From NCBI RefSeq assembly GCF_023023025.1, contig NZ_CP095481.1:10305001-10369000 (forward strand): a DNA stretch of 64,000 nucleotides. The letters run 5' to 3'. The position numbers and the translations under genes are program-made. Below are positions 28,362 through 36,237 of the stretch, piece by piece (the first letter of the stretch is position 1; the number at the start of each line of letters is the position of its first letter). The stretch is from Amycolatopsis sp. WQ 127309 (GTDB taxonomy: Bacteria; Actinomycetota; Actinomycetes; Mycobacteriales; Pseudonocardiaceae). The notes beneath the pieces are model-generated. The model made no database searches and was not told the DNA's origin. It saw only the letters and a list, made by a program, of their open reading frames with translations.

Positions 28362-28519
28362 GCCGATCACCCTAGTCAAGCTCCCCCGGCGGCCGCCTGC
28401 GGACTTCGGCGGCGGTCTGCGCCATTCGCGTGACACGCCGTCGGCGCCCGTAACGCGGGTAATCGTTTCCGACGCCCCCGGCAGCGGGTCTTCCGGCTCG
28501 CGTCATCGAGGGAGGGCTC

Positions 28520-28765
28520 ATGGGGATGACGAACATCGGCAGGTCGGCGGCGGCCGTGCTGTGCGCGGGCGGGCTCGCGTTGACCGTGCCGGACGTCGCG
28601 TCCACCACGCCGTCGGCCGGCGCCACGGTGACGCAGTGCGTGTCCGGCGTCCGCCGGGTGCAGGTGACCTGCCGGCACACGCCGCAGCGCGCGCTCTGCG
28701 CGGTGGGCAGCACGTGGATCCCGTTCGGCACCCTGTGCGTGAAGGGCGATGCCCGGACCGCTTAA
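28520..28765 (+). CDS. Small secreted cysteine-containing protein
   Basis: An 81-residue hypothetical protein. A signal peptide covers residues 1 to about 30 (RSAAAVLCAGGLALTVPDVA). The predicted mature part is about 50 residues, rich in Val and Arg, with four cysteines (TQCVSG, VTCRH, RALCAV, GTLCVK) that could form two disulfides. Start ATG 28520 has a GGAGGG ribosome-binding site four bases upstream. No family is recognised. It could be a small exported antimicrobial or inhibitor, but nothing in the sequence proves that. Confidence 0.55.
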   Translation: MGMTNIGRSAAAVLCAGGLALTVPDVASTTPSAGATVTQCVSGVRRVQVTCRHTPQRALCAVGSTWIPFGTLCVKGDARTA

Positions 28766-28909
28766 CACGAAACACACGGACGGGTGATCCGCAAGCCGAT
28801 CGTGACGCGTGACTCAACCGAAATGTGGACACGCCGCGTTTCTTGCTCACCTTCATCGGTGCAGATGCGTACCGTGCGCCGCGACGAGGGTCGCCCACAC
28901 GGAGGAACG

Positions 28910-29158
28910 ATGGCGGACAGCAAGCACGTCGGGAGGCACCGGCTCGGCTCGCCGGGGCTGGTGCACTGCCTGGTTCACCACTCCGTGGCGACGGCCCTGG
29001 AGGATTACCGGCGGACGTGGCTGAGCACCCTGCTGGTCCCGGCGAAGCACAGCTTCGCCGGGCTCCGCCGCAAGGCCCGCGCGGCCGCGCTCGAACGCAT
29101 CTGGGTCCCCGCCGTCGGCGTCGCCACCGTGCGGCCGGTCACGGCGCAGGCCGCCTGA
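28910..29158 (+). CDS. Hypothetical 82-residue basic protein
   Basis: An 82-residue protein, basic and histidine-containing at the N-terminus (KHVGRHRLGSPGLVHCLVHHS), then a helix-forming middle (AGLRRKARAAALERIW). No signal peptide and no known domain. ATG 28910 was chosen because an excellent SD (GGAGGAAC) lies five bases upstream; a longer in-frame version starting near 28784 has none. Codon use is ordinary for the genome. It ends ten bases before the convergent OsmC gene stop. Function unknown. Confidence 0.55.
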   Translation: MADSKHVGRHRLGSPGLVHCLVHHSVATALEDYRRTWLSTLLVPAKHSFAGLRRKARAAALERIWVPAVGVATVRPVTAQAA

Positions 29159-29168
29159 CGGGCCCTGC

Positions 29169-29615
29169 TCAGCGGCCCGTTTCGCGCGTCTCGATCACGA
29201 TCTCCGACGACAGCGTCCGGTGCACCGGGCACTTGTCGGCGATCAGCATGAGCTTGGCGCGCTGGTCGTCGTCGAGGTCGCCGGCCAGCTCGATCTCGCG
29301 GGTGATGCGGCTGAGCATCCCGTGCTCGGTCTCGCACTTCTCGCAGTCCTCGGCGTGGATCCGCTCGTGCCGCAGCCGGATCGTCGCGGCGTCGAGCGGG
29401 ATGCCCTTGCGGTCGGCGTACATCCGCAGCGTGATCGCGGTGCACGACCCCAGCGACGCGAGCAGCAGCTCGTACGGGTTCGGGCCGGCGTCGGCGCCGC
29501 CGACGGACACCGGCTCGTCGACCAGCAGCGTGTGCCCCGCCGTGCCGACCTGCTGCGTGTAGGTGCCGTCGCCGGTCGCGGTGACGACGACGGTGCCGGG
29601 CTCGGGGTGCTCCAT
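29169..29615 (-). CDS. OsmC-family protein
   Basis: A 148-residue OsmC-like protein. Both family cysteines are present: the first in ASLGSCTAITLRMYADRKG and the second in IADKCPVHRTL, a pairing that in Ohr/OsmC reduces organic hydroperoxides. An insertion with HAEDCEKCE adds two cysteines and may bind metal. It is followed five bases upstream (minus strand) by the HD-domain gene stop, so the two may be cotranscribed. General stress defence is the usual role; its substrate is unknown. Confidence 0.88.
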   Translation of the reverse strand: MEHPEPGTVVVTATGDGTYTQQVGTAGHTLLVDEPVSVGGADAGPNPYELLLASLGSCTAITLRMYADRKGIPLDAATIRLRHERIHAEDCEKCETEHGMLSRITREIELAGDLDDDQRAKLMLIADKCPVHRTLSSEIVIETRETGR

Positions 29616-29620
29616 CCGGT

Positions 29621-30247
29621 TCAGTCCTCCCAGGGTGAGTCCAAGATCGTGGTGACGAAGTCCTGCCGCTCGAAGCCTGGCACGAACCGCGCCAGCACAT
29701 CGGCTTTGACGTTCCCGAACGCCGTGTCGGGCCGGTCACGGATGCCGTAGGTGAACGCGGCAAGGATGCGGCGCTTGAAGTCCGGCCGCGGGTGCGCGGC
29801 GACGATCGCGGCACGGTCCCGCGCGGGCAGGTCGTGGTAGCCGATGCCGAGGACGTCGTACTCGACCCCCGCGGTGACCAGCGCGACCTCCGGTTCCATG
29901 TGCTCGGGGATGCCGGGGGTGGTGTGCAGCGCGATGGCCGTCCAGGCGATCCGGGCCCGTTCCGCGTCGACGCCGTGACCGAGCAGGAAGCGCCGGGCTT
30001 CGTCGGCGCCGTCGAGCTCGAAGCGGCGGTCCGTGCGATGGCCGTCGACCAGGCCGAGGTCGTGGAACAGGGCCGCGACGTAGAGCAGTTCGGCGTCGAA
30101 GGCGAGGCCACGGCGCCGGCCCTGCAGCGCGCCGAACAGGTAGACGCGCGAAGAGTGGTCGAACAGGAGCGGACCGGCGGTGTCGCGCACGAGCTCGGCG
30201 GCTTCGCGGGCCAGCGCGGTGTCGGGGACGGTGATGGTGTCTGTCAT
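29621..30247 (-). CDS. HD-domain phosphohydrolase
   Basis: A 208-residue protein with an HD metal-binding domain: H in DHSSRVYLFG, the HD pair in AALFHDLGLVDGH and a later Asp in the AIALHTTPGIP helix region. Members of this group act on nucleotides or related phosphate esters; substrate unknown here (cyanamide hydratase-like proteins share this layout, as suggested by the HTTPGIP and DRAAIVAAHPR segments). The ATG at 30245-30247 is divergent from a TetR gene, with a 36-bp inverted repeat between them, so that regulator probably controls it. Confidence 0.85.
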   Translation of the reverse strand: MTDTITVPDTALAREAAELVRDTAGPLLFDHSSRVYLFGALQGRRRGLAFDAELLYVAALFHDLGLVDGHRTDRRFELDGADEARRFLLGHGVDAERARIAWTAIALHTTPGIPEHMEPEVALVTAGVEYDVLGIGYHDLPARDRAAIVAAHPRPDFKRRILAAFTYGIRDRPDTAFGNVKADVLARFVPGFERQDFVTTILDSPWED

Positions 30248-30319
30248 CGGGGAAGCCCTTTCGTCGGTGCTTCCGCACGCTGCCAGGGTTCGCCGCAGCC
30301 CGACCGGTGCCCATCGGAC

Positions 30320-30355
30320 GGGAATGCCGCACATCCGGACATGCGGCGCATTCCC
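30320..30355. promoter_or_regulatory. 36-bp inverted repeat between HD hydrolase and TetR gene, candidate operator
   Basis: The outer arms GGGAATGC and GCATTCCC pair perfectly, and inside them GCCGCA pairs with TGCGGC around a CATCCGGACA core. The site lies in the 192-bp gap between two divergent genes, 72 bases from the HD gene start and 84 from the TetR start. This is the expected arrangement for a TetR repressor that acts on both itself and its neighbour. Binding is inferred from position and symmetry. Confidence 0.65.
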
Positions 30356-30439
30356 AAGAAGCTGCGGATATCGTATCTTTTGCTGCGGGTGAGTAACCCG
30401 AACGCCGTCGTGCGCGGCTGCTGCGAAGGGGGTGCGCCC

Positions 30440-31075
30440 GTGGCCACCAGGCACGTCTCGATGCGCCCCGTCGAACAGGGACACCGCGAGCGCTACCTCG
30501 ACGCGGCGCTGTCGGTGCTGTTCGACCGCGGCGTCACGGCTCTCACGGTGCGGGGCGTGGCCGAGGCGGCCGGCGCGTCGACGATCTCGGTGTACGCCCG
30601 CTTCGGCGGCCGCGACGGCCTGCTCGACGCCCTGTACGAGCGCACGTTCGACTCGCTGCGCGAGATGCTGGAGGCGCTGCCGCCGGAGGGTCCCGACGGC
30701 TTCGCCGACCTGCTCGACCTGGCGATGGCGTACCGGCGTTTCGCCCGCGAAAGCCCGGCGCGCTACGCGTTGATGTTCGAGCGCCCGATCCCGGGGTTCG
30801 ACCCCGACCCGGCGTTGCGCTCGGCCGTGGTGCGCACGACGTTCGGCCTGTTCATCGACCGGGTCCGCCGGATCAGCCCACCCGACGTCGACGCCCGGAC
30901 GGCGGCGTACCACCTGTGGACGGCGATGCACGGCCTGGTCGGCGCGGAGCTGATGCTCGCCTCCCGGACGGCGCTGCCGGAGTGGTTCATCCCGCCGACG
31001 GACGAGGCGAACGCGGAGATGTACCGCCGCGGCGTCACAGCGATGACGACCGGCCTGGGCCTGCGCAACCACTGA
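30440..31075 (+). CDS. TetR-family transcriptional regulator
   Basis: A 211-residue regulator. The HTH is standard: RERYLDAALSVLFDRGVTAL, then VRGVAEAAGASTISVYARFG and GGRDGLLDALYE. The C-terminal part (YALMFERPIPGFDPD, then YHLWTAMHGLVGAEL) matches the WHG/TetR_C_33 type ligand domain. The GTG at 30440 was chosen because GAAGGGGG lies seven bases upstream; a GTG 50 bases earlier lacks this. It is divergent from the HD hydrolase, with a strong inverted repeat between them. Confidence 0.9.
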   Translation: MATRHVSMRPVEQGHRERYLDAALSVLFDRGVTALTVRGVAEAAGASTISVYARFGGRDGLLDALYERTFDSLREMLEALPPEGPDGFADLLDLAMAYRRFARESPARYALMFERPIPGFDPDPALRSAVVRTTFGLFIDRVRRISPPDVDARTAAYHLWTAMHGLVGAELMLASRTALPEWFIPPTDEANAEMYRRGVTAMTTGLGLRNH

Positions 31076-31159
31076 CCTCACGACCGCGGCCGGCGAGGCC
31101 GGTCCGGTCCCGGTCCGGTCCGGGTCGACGGACGGCGCGAGACTGCTCGAACCGGCGGA

Positions 31160-31485
31160 CGGCCCGCGTGTCCGGACCCGCGACCCGCGTGATCGGAGCC
31201 GGAACTCGCGTGATCCAGGCCGGAACTCGCGTGATCGGGGCCGAGACTCGCGTACTCGGGCCGCGACCCGCGTGTTCAGGACCGGAAGTCGCGTCATCCA
31301 GGCCGCTGCCCGCGTGATCAGGACCGGAAGTCGCGTCATCCAGGCCGCTGCCCGCGTGATCGGAGCCGGAACTCGCGTGATCCAGGCCGGAACTCGCGTG
31401 ATCGGGGCCGAGACTCGCGTACTCGGGCCGTGACCCGCGTGATCCAGGCCGGGACTCGCGTGCTTCGGGGCGTGACTCGCGGACC
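31160..31485. repeat. 21-bp intergenic tandem repeat tract with an exact 80-bp internal duplication
   Basis: About 15 units of roughly 21 bp of the type CTCGCGTGATCGGAGCCGGAA. On top of this, 31184-31263 and 31351-31430 are identical over 80 bases, and a 42-base block containing GGACCGGAAGTCGCGTCATC is repeated at about 31275-31316 and 31317-31358. The exact copies indicate recent expansion. The core CTCGCGT..C.GG is shared with the tract at 2740-3045. It lies between TetR and the rpsA terminator; apart from that hairpin nothing else is seen in 31076-31590. Confidence 0.85.
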
Positions 31486-31528
31486 CCGAGACCAGGCTGG
31501 GCGGGCCGAGTCGGCGGGGCCTGGAACG

Positions 31529-31566
31529 CAGCGAACCCCGGGCCGTTTCCGGACCGGGGTTCGCTG
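31529..31566 (-). terminator. rpsA terminator hairpin
   Basis: Perfect 13-bp inverted repeat CAGCGAACCCCGG / CCGGGGTTCGCTG with a 12-base loop, beginning 24 bases after the rpsA stop. On the minus strand no U-run follows, but the stem is very stable. It may also stop readthrough from the 21-bp repeat side. Confidence 0.7.
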
Positions 31567-31590
31567 GGTTTCAGCTCAGAGAGCTAGTGC

Positions 31591-33093
31591 TCACGCACCG
31601 CCGGAGAGCTTCTCGCGGAGAGCCGCGAGCTGCTCGTCGGAGGCGAGGGTGCCACCGCTGCTCTTCGTGTCGGTCGAGGTCGAACCCGACGAGGTGTAGC
31701 TTTCCGCGCCACCCTCGATGCCGGTCGCCGCGTCGGCGGCGGCTTCCGCGTCGGCCTCGACGGCCTTCACGACCTGCTTCATGTGGGCCTCGTAACGAGT
31801 GTGGGCCTCGGCGTACTGACGCTCCCACTCCTCACGCTGCTTGTCGAAGCCTTCCTGCCACTCCTGGGTGTCCGGGTCGAAGCCCTCGGGGTAGATGTAG
31901 TTGCCCTCGGGGTCGTACTCGGCGGCCATGCCGTACTGGGTCGGGTCGAACTCGGTGTCCGGCGTGACACCCTCGTTCGCCTGCTTCAGCGACAGCGAGA
32001 TGCGACGGCGCTCGAGGTCGATGTCGATGACCTTGACCATGACGTCGCCGTTGACCTGGACGACCTGCTCCGGGATCTCCACGTGGCGCTCGGCCAGCTC
32101 GGAGATGTGGACCAGGCCCTCGATGCCCTCTTCGACGCGCACGAACGCACCGAACGGAACCAGCTTCGTGACCTTGCCCGGCACGATCTGACCGATCGCG
32201 TGGGTGCGGGCGAACTGGCGCCACGGGTCTTCCTGGGTCGCCTTCAGCGACAGCGAGACGCGCTCGCGGTCCATGTCGACGTCCAGGACCTCGACCGTGA
32301 CCTCCTGGCCGACCTCGACGACCTCGGACGGGTGGTCGATGTGCTTCCAGGACAGCTCGGAAACGTGCACCAGGCCGTCGACGCCACCCAGGTCCACGAA
32401 GGCACCGAAGTTGACGATGGACGACACGACGCCCTTGCGGACCTGGCCCTTGGCGAGCGCGTTGAGGAACTCGCTGCGCACCTCGGACTGGGTCTGCTCG
32501 AGGTAGGCGCGGCGGGACAGGACCACGTTGTTGCGGTTCTTGTCCAGCTCGATGATCTTCGCCTCGAGCTCGCGGCCCACGTAGGGCTGCAGGTCGCGGA
32601 CGCGGCGCATCTCGACCAGCGACGCGGGCAGGAAGCCGCGCAGGCCGATGTCCAGGATGAGGCCGCCCTTGACGACCTCGATGACGGTGCCCTTGACGGG
32701 CTCGTCCTTCTCCTTGAGCTCCTCGATCGTGCCCCAGGCGCGCTCGTACTGCGCGCGCTTCTTGGACAGGATCAGACGGCCTTCCTTGTCCTCCTTCTGG
32801 AGGACAAGGGCTTCGACCTCATCGCCGACGGTGACAACCTCAGCCGGGTCGACATCGTGCTTGATGGAGAGCTCACGCGAGGGGATGACGCCCTCGGTCT
32901 TGTAGCCGATGTCGAGCAGGACCTCGTCGCGGTCGACCTTGACGATGGTGCCTTCGACGATGTCGCCATCGTTGAAGTACTTGATCGTCTTGTCGATAGC
33001 CGCGAGGAAGTCTTCCTCCGACCCGATGTCGTTGATGGCGACCTGAGGGGCCGCGTTCGGGGCGGTCGGGGCGGTGACGGTGTCGATGGTCAT
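31591..33093 (-). CDS. rpsA: 30S ribosomal protein S1
   Basis: A 500-residue S1 with four S1 RNA-binding repeats at about residues 38-105, 124-190, 211-279 and 296-365, recognised by GTIVKVDRDEVLLDIGYKTEG, GTVIEVVKGGLILDIGLRGF, GVVSSIVNFGAFVDLGGVDG and GKVTKLVPFGAFVRVEEGIEG. The C-terminal 130 residues are acidic and Ser/Thr rich and include the LSLKQANEG junction. Four repeats and about 480-500 residues are normal for actinobacteria. ATG 33091-33093 is preceded on the minus strand by CCACCGGAGCAACC. It helps mRNA binding to the 30S subunit. It sits in the conserved polA-rpsA-coaE block. Confidence 0.98.
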   Translation of the reverse strand: MTIDTVTAPTAPNAAPQVAINDIGSEEDFLAAIDKTIKYFNDGDIVEGTIVKVDRDEVLLDIGYKTEGVIPSRELSIKHDVDPAEVVTVGDEVEALVLQKEDKEGRLILSKKRAQYERAWGTIEELKEKDEPVKGTVIEVVKGGLILDIGLRGFLPASLVEMRRVRDLQPYVGRELEAKIIELDKNRNNVVLSRRAYLEQTQSEVRSEFLNALAKGQVRKGVVSSIVNFGAFVDLGGVDGLVHVSELSWKHIDHPSEVVEVGQEVTVEVLDVDMDRERVSLSLKATQEDPWRQFARTHAIGQIVPGKVTKLVPFGAFVRVEEGIEGLVHISELAERHVEIPEQVVQVNGDVMVKVIDIDLERRRISLSLKQANEGVTPDTEFDPTQYGMAAEYDPEGNYIYPEGFDPDTQEWQEGFDKQREEWERQYAEAHTRYEAHMKQVVKAVEADAEAAADAATGIEGGAESYTSSGSTSTDTKSSGGTLASDEQLAALREKLSGGA

Positions 33094-33286
33094 TAGGCGG
33101 GTTGCTCCGGTGGATGGGAATCGAGGGTTGGCAGTTGTCGGCGCGATGGGCTGTTGGGAGCATGCGACGACCCTGCGAGCAAACGTCCACCAGTGAACGA
33201 CCGCGGCATGACCCGCAAACGGTGCGCGACCCGAGCCCGAGACGAAGCTGAGCGGAAGGCAGCGCGAACCCACTGCGCTAACACTG

Positions 33287-33316
33287 ATCCTACGCGGCAG
33301 TCGCTAGGCGGCACAA
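33287..33316 (-). promoter_or_regulatory. Candidate rpsA promoter
   Basis: On the minus strand TTGTGC (33316-33311) and TAGGAT (33292-33287) are separated by 18 bases, close to the HrdB/sigma-A consensus TTGACN-N17/18-TANNNT. It leaves a 5' leader of about 185 nt before the rpsA ATG. The rest of the 336-base interval 33094-33429 shows no gene; the region next to 33340-33429 must also hold the promoter of the divergent methyltransferase gene, which I could not pick out. Confidence 0.45.
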
Positions 33317-33429
33317 TCAGGGTCCCCCGGCGATCGCTAAGGTCCTCGCGAAGGCAAATCGCAGGCTGGAGGACGCGGGTGGAGCAGGCAGCAGGGCAGC
33401 CGCCGGCGGCCGGGACCGGAGACACCATC

Positions 33430-34281
33430 ATGCCACCGAACGAGCCCGCCGCGCCGGGGCGCCACGACGCCGCCGAGCACCGGCTGGGCACGACCGCCGT
33501 CGCCTACCGCGAGGTCGGCGGGCCGGAGGCCGCGGCCGCGAACCTCGCCTGGTGGGACGCCGACGCCGACGACTACCAGGCCGAGCACGGCGGGTTCCTC
33601 GGCGACGCCGACTTCGTCTGGTGCCCGGAGGGCGTGCGGGAAGACGAGGCGCGGCTGCTCGGCGACGTCCGCGGCAAGCGCGTGCTGGAGGTCGGCTGCG
33701 GCCAGGCCGCGTGCGCGCGCTGGCTGCGCGCCCAGGGCGCCGACGCCGTGGCGACCGACCTGTCCGCCGGCATGCTGCGCCACGCGCAGGCCGGCAACGC
33801 GCGCACCGGCGTCGCCGTGCCGCTCGTGCAGGCCAACGCCGAGTACCTGCCGCTCGCCTCCGGCAGCTTCGACGCGGCCTGCTCGGCGTTCGGCGCGATC
33901 CCGTTCGTGGCGTCGGTGGACGCGGTGTTCGCCGAGGTCCACCGGGTGCTGCGGCCCGGCGCGCCGTGGGTGTTCTCGGTGACGCACCCGATGCGGTGGA
34001 TCTTCCCGGACGACCCGGGCCCGCAGGGGCTCACCGTCACCCAGCCGTACTTCGACCGCACGCCCTACGTCGAGGTCGACGACGACGGCACCGCCACCTA
34101 CGTCGAGTACCACCACACCCTCGGCGACTACGTGCGCGCGCTGGCCGCCGCCGGGTTCACCCTCACCGACCTGGTCGAGCCGGAGTGGCCGGCGGGGCAC
34201 ACGCGGCCGTGGGGCCAGTGGAGCCCGCTGCGCGGCCGGCTGTTCCCGGGCACCGCGATCTTCCGCACGCACCGCTCGTGA
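33430..34281 (+). CDS. Class I SAM-dependent methyltransferase
   Basis: A 283-residue methyltransferase. The SAM-binding motif I is GKRVLEVGCGQAACARWL near residue 80, motif II VATDLSAGMLRHA, post-I region VQANAEYLPLASGSFDAACSAF in parts, and VHRVLRPGAPWVFSVTHPM is the usual strand 5. The W-W-D-x-D-A-D-x-Y start resembles methyltransferase type-11 enzymes acting on small molecules; substrate unknown. The ATG at 33430 starts after GGAGACACC. Its stop overlaps the GNAT gene start (GTGA), so the two are coupled. Confidence 0.88.
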   Translation: MPPNEPAAPGRHDAAEHRLGTTAVAYREVGGPEAAAANLAWWDADADDYQAEHGGFLGDADFVWCPEGVREDEARLLGDVRGKRVLEVGCGQAACARWLRAQGADAVATDLSAGMLRHAQAGNARTGVAVPLVQANAEYLPLASGSFDAACSAFGAIPFVASVDAVFAEVHRVLRPGAPWVFSVTHPMRWIFPDDPGPQGLTVTQPYFDRTPYVEVDDDGTATYVEYHHTLGDYVRALAAAGFTLTDLVEPEWPAGHTRPWGQWSPLRGRLFPGTAIFRTHRS

Positions 34282-35189
34282 CGTCCCTCGAAGACCAGCA
34301 GAACGCGCGGTTCGCCGCGCTCGACCCGCAGCTGCCGCCGATCGCGGCCCCGCCCATGACGAGCGAGCCGCTGCTGGTGACCGTGGGCGGCCGGAAGGCG
34401 GGCGGCCTGCTGACGCACGCCGTGCACGCGCCGGCGTCGTGGCCCGCGCTGTGGGGCCCGGCGCAGATCCACGAGCTGACCGCGGTGCCGGGCGAGACCG
34501 GCGCGGCGGGTCTCGCGGCGCTGCTGGGCGCGTGGCGCGAGCGGCTGCGCGGGGCGGGCAGCGGGCCGGACTCGGGCTGCATGCTGACCTGGCCGAGCCG
34601 GGACGACGAGGCGTCCGCCGTCCTGCTGGCGCACGGCTTCGCGCCGATGACCTGCCTGGCCGTCCGGCCCGTCGAGCCGCCGCCGGACCCGGGCCCGGCG
34701 CGGGTGCGCGTCCGGCGGGCCGGCAGCGGCGACGTCGAGGCGCTCACCGAGCTGCGGCTGGCCGAGTGGCGGTACACGTCGCTGGTCGGCACCGCCGTGC
34801 CGCGGCCGGACGCGCGGGCCCGGCTGCGCGCGGAGGTCGTCCGGGCGCAGCGGTTCAGCGGCCTGGCCTGGCTGGCCGAGGACGAGGGCGTGCCGGCCGG
34901 GATGGCCGCCTGCGCCCTGACCTCGCCGGCGCCGGGCGACAGCATCCACGGCCGGCTGCTCCCGGGGCTCTGGGGGTACGTCGACACGCTGTCGGTGGCG
35001 CCCGCGGCGCGCGACGGCGGCGTCGGCCGGGCGCTGATGGCGGCGGCCCATCGCACCCTGCTCTCGTACGAGGTGCGCGGTACCTTTCTCTTCTACCACC
35101 CGGCGAACCCGCTCTCCCCGGTGTTCTGGCACCGGCAGGGTTATCGTCCACTGTGGACGATGTGGATCCGGCGACCGGCCTGGTCCTGA
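34278..35189 (+). CDS. GNAT-family acetyltransferase (tandem paralogue 1)
   Basis: A 303-residue protein. Residues 1-130 are an N-terminal domain of GNAT-like character (ASWPALWGPAQIHELTAVPG, CMLTWPSRDDEASAVLLAHGF). The C-terminal 150 residues hold a clear acetyl-CoA site: YVDTLSVAPAARDGGVGRALM (motif A) and a final YHPANPLSPVFWHRQGYRPL (motif B). GTG start shares GTGA with the methyltransferase stop. The next gene repeats the same domain layout, so the pair is a tandem duplication. Substrate unknown. Confidence 0.85.
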   Translation: MTSLEDQQNARFAALDPQLPPIAAPPMTSEPLLVTVGGRKAGGLLTHAVHAPASWPALWGPAQIHELTAVPGETGAAGLAALLGAWRERLRGAGSGPDSGCMLTWPSRDDEASAVLLAHGFAPMTCLAVRPVEPPPDPGPARVRVRRAGSGDVEALTELRLAEWRYTSLVGTAVPRPDARARLRAEVVRAQRFSGLAWLAEDEGVPAGMAACALTSPAPGDSIHGRLLPGLWGYVDTLSVAPAARDGGVGRALMAAAHRTLLSYEVRGTFLFYHPANPLSPVFWHRQGYRPLWTMWIRRPAWS

Positions 35190-35209
35190 CCGACGACCAG
35201 AGGGGAACC

Positions 35210-36130
35210 ATGGACATCGCCGAGCCGCTGCTCGCTGCCCACAAGGCACGCTTCGCGGCCGTCGACGCGCTGCTGCCGCCCGCCGCGCCGCCCGCCGAGG
35301 GCCTGCGGCTGGACGCGGCGACGGCGGACGGCACCCAGGTCACCGGCGTGCTGCAGCGGCACCGGCTGGGCCCCGGCGACGCGGCGACGCTGTGGTCGGC
35401 CGCCGACACCTGGCAGCTGTTCCCCTACCTGGGCGACACCGGCACCGAGGGCGCCGACCTGCTCCTGCGCGCGCTGAAGGGGCAGCTCGAGAGCGAGGCC
35501 ACCGGCGCCGACTCGGCGTGCGTCGTCGTCTGGCCCAGCCGGGACGCCGAGGCGATCCGCGCCTTCCTCGACCACGGCCTGGTCCCGCTCGGCGCGCTGG
35601 GCGTGCGGACCGCTCCCCCGGCCGCGCCGGACCCCTCGGCGGCCGTCCGCCGGGCCGGGCCCGCCGACTTCGCCGTGGCGCTGGAGCTGGCGACGGCGAC
35701 GTTCGACTACACCGGCCTGGTCGCCGCACCCCGCCGCGCGAACACCGCCGATCTGCTGGCGCCCGCCCTGCGCGAGGCCCTCGACGCCGAAGAACCGCTG
35801 GTCTGGCTGGCCGGGGACGACGGCGAGGTGCGCGCGATGGCGCACTGCGCGTGGGTCGAGGCGACCCCCGGCGGCGCGGCGGCCGAGCTGCTCCCGCCGG
35901 GGCGCTGGGGCTACGTGAACAACGTCGTGACCGCGCCCGGCGAGCGGGGCGGCGGCGTCGGCCGGGCGCTGATGGCCCGCGTCCACCGGGAGCTGCACGC
36001 GGGCGGCGCGACCGGCACGTACCTCTACTACAACCCGACCAACCCGCTGGCCTCGGTGTTCTGGCACCGGCAGGGCTATCGTCCACTGTGGACGACGTGG
36101 GAGGTGCGGCCGGCGGCCGCGCTGCGGTGA
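35210..36130 (+). CDS. GNAT-family acetyltransferase (tandem paralogue 2)
   Basis: A 306-residue paralogue of the previous gene. N-terminal DTWQLFPYLGDTG and CVVVWPSRDAEAIRAFLDHGL match the same positions, and the C-terminal acetyl-CoA motif VVTAPGERGGGVGRALMARV and final NPTNPLASVFWHRQGYRPLW are nearly identical to paralogue 1. The ATG at 35210 has a good SD (AGGGGAACC). It starts 20 bases after the first copy ends, so they are one operon. Only the last 15 or so codons are strongly conserved at the nucleotide level, so the duplication is old. Confidence 0.85.
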   Translation: MDIAEPLLAAHKARFAAVDALLPPAAPPAEGLRLDAATADGTQVTGVLQRHRLGPGDAATLWSAADTWQLFPYLGDTGTEGADLLLRALKGQLESEATGADSACVVVWPSRDAEAIRAFLDHGLVPLGALGVRTAPPAAPDPSAAVRRAGPADFAVALELATATFDYTGLVAAPRRANTADLLAPALREALDAEEPLVWLAGDDGEVRAMAHCAWVEATPGGAAAELLPPGRWGYVNNVVTAPGERGGGVGRALMARVHRELHAGGATGTYLYYNPTNPLASVFWHRQGYRPLWTTWEVRPAAALR

Positions 36131-36188
36131 GTCACCCACTGGTGTGACGTGCGTCCGGTGATCTTGCTCCACACCCCGGCGAGGGCTA

Positions 36189-36218
36189 ACTTTTGAACTG
36201 ACCGGTCAGTTCAAAAGT
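36189..36218. promoter_or_regulatory. Perfect 30-bp palindrome, operator of the YhgE/TetR operon
   Basis: ACTTTTGAACTGACC and GGTCAGTTCAAAAGT form a perfect 15-bp inverted repeat with no spacer. The AACTGACCGGTCAGTT core is a standard TetR-family operator, and a TetR gene closes the same operon at 38822-39394. The site ends 19 bases before the GTG start of the first gene, so a repressor bound here would block both promoter and leader. It is AT-rich compared with the flanks, as expected for a promoter region. Confidence 0.85.
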
Positions 36219-36237
36219 CTTCCACGCTGGAGTCCCC

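Noticed and set aside
28809..29024. Cys/His-containing 71-residue frame (CGHAAFLAHLHRCRC...)
   Set aside because: It resembles small phage-type Zn proteins at first sight, but it overlaps the better supported 28910 gene in another frame, lacks an SD and continues with Trp/Arg shadow residues.
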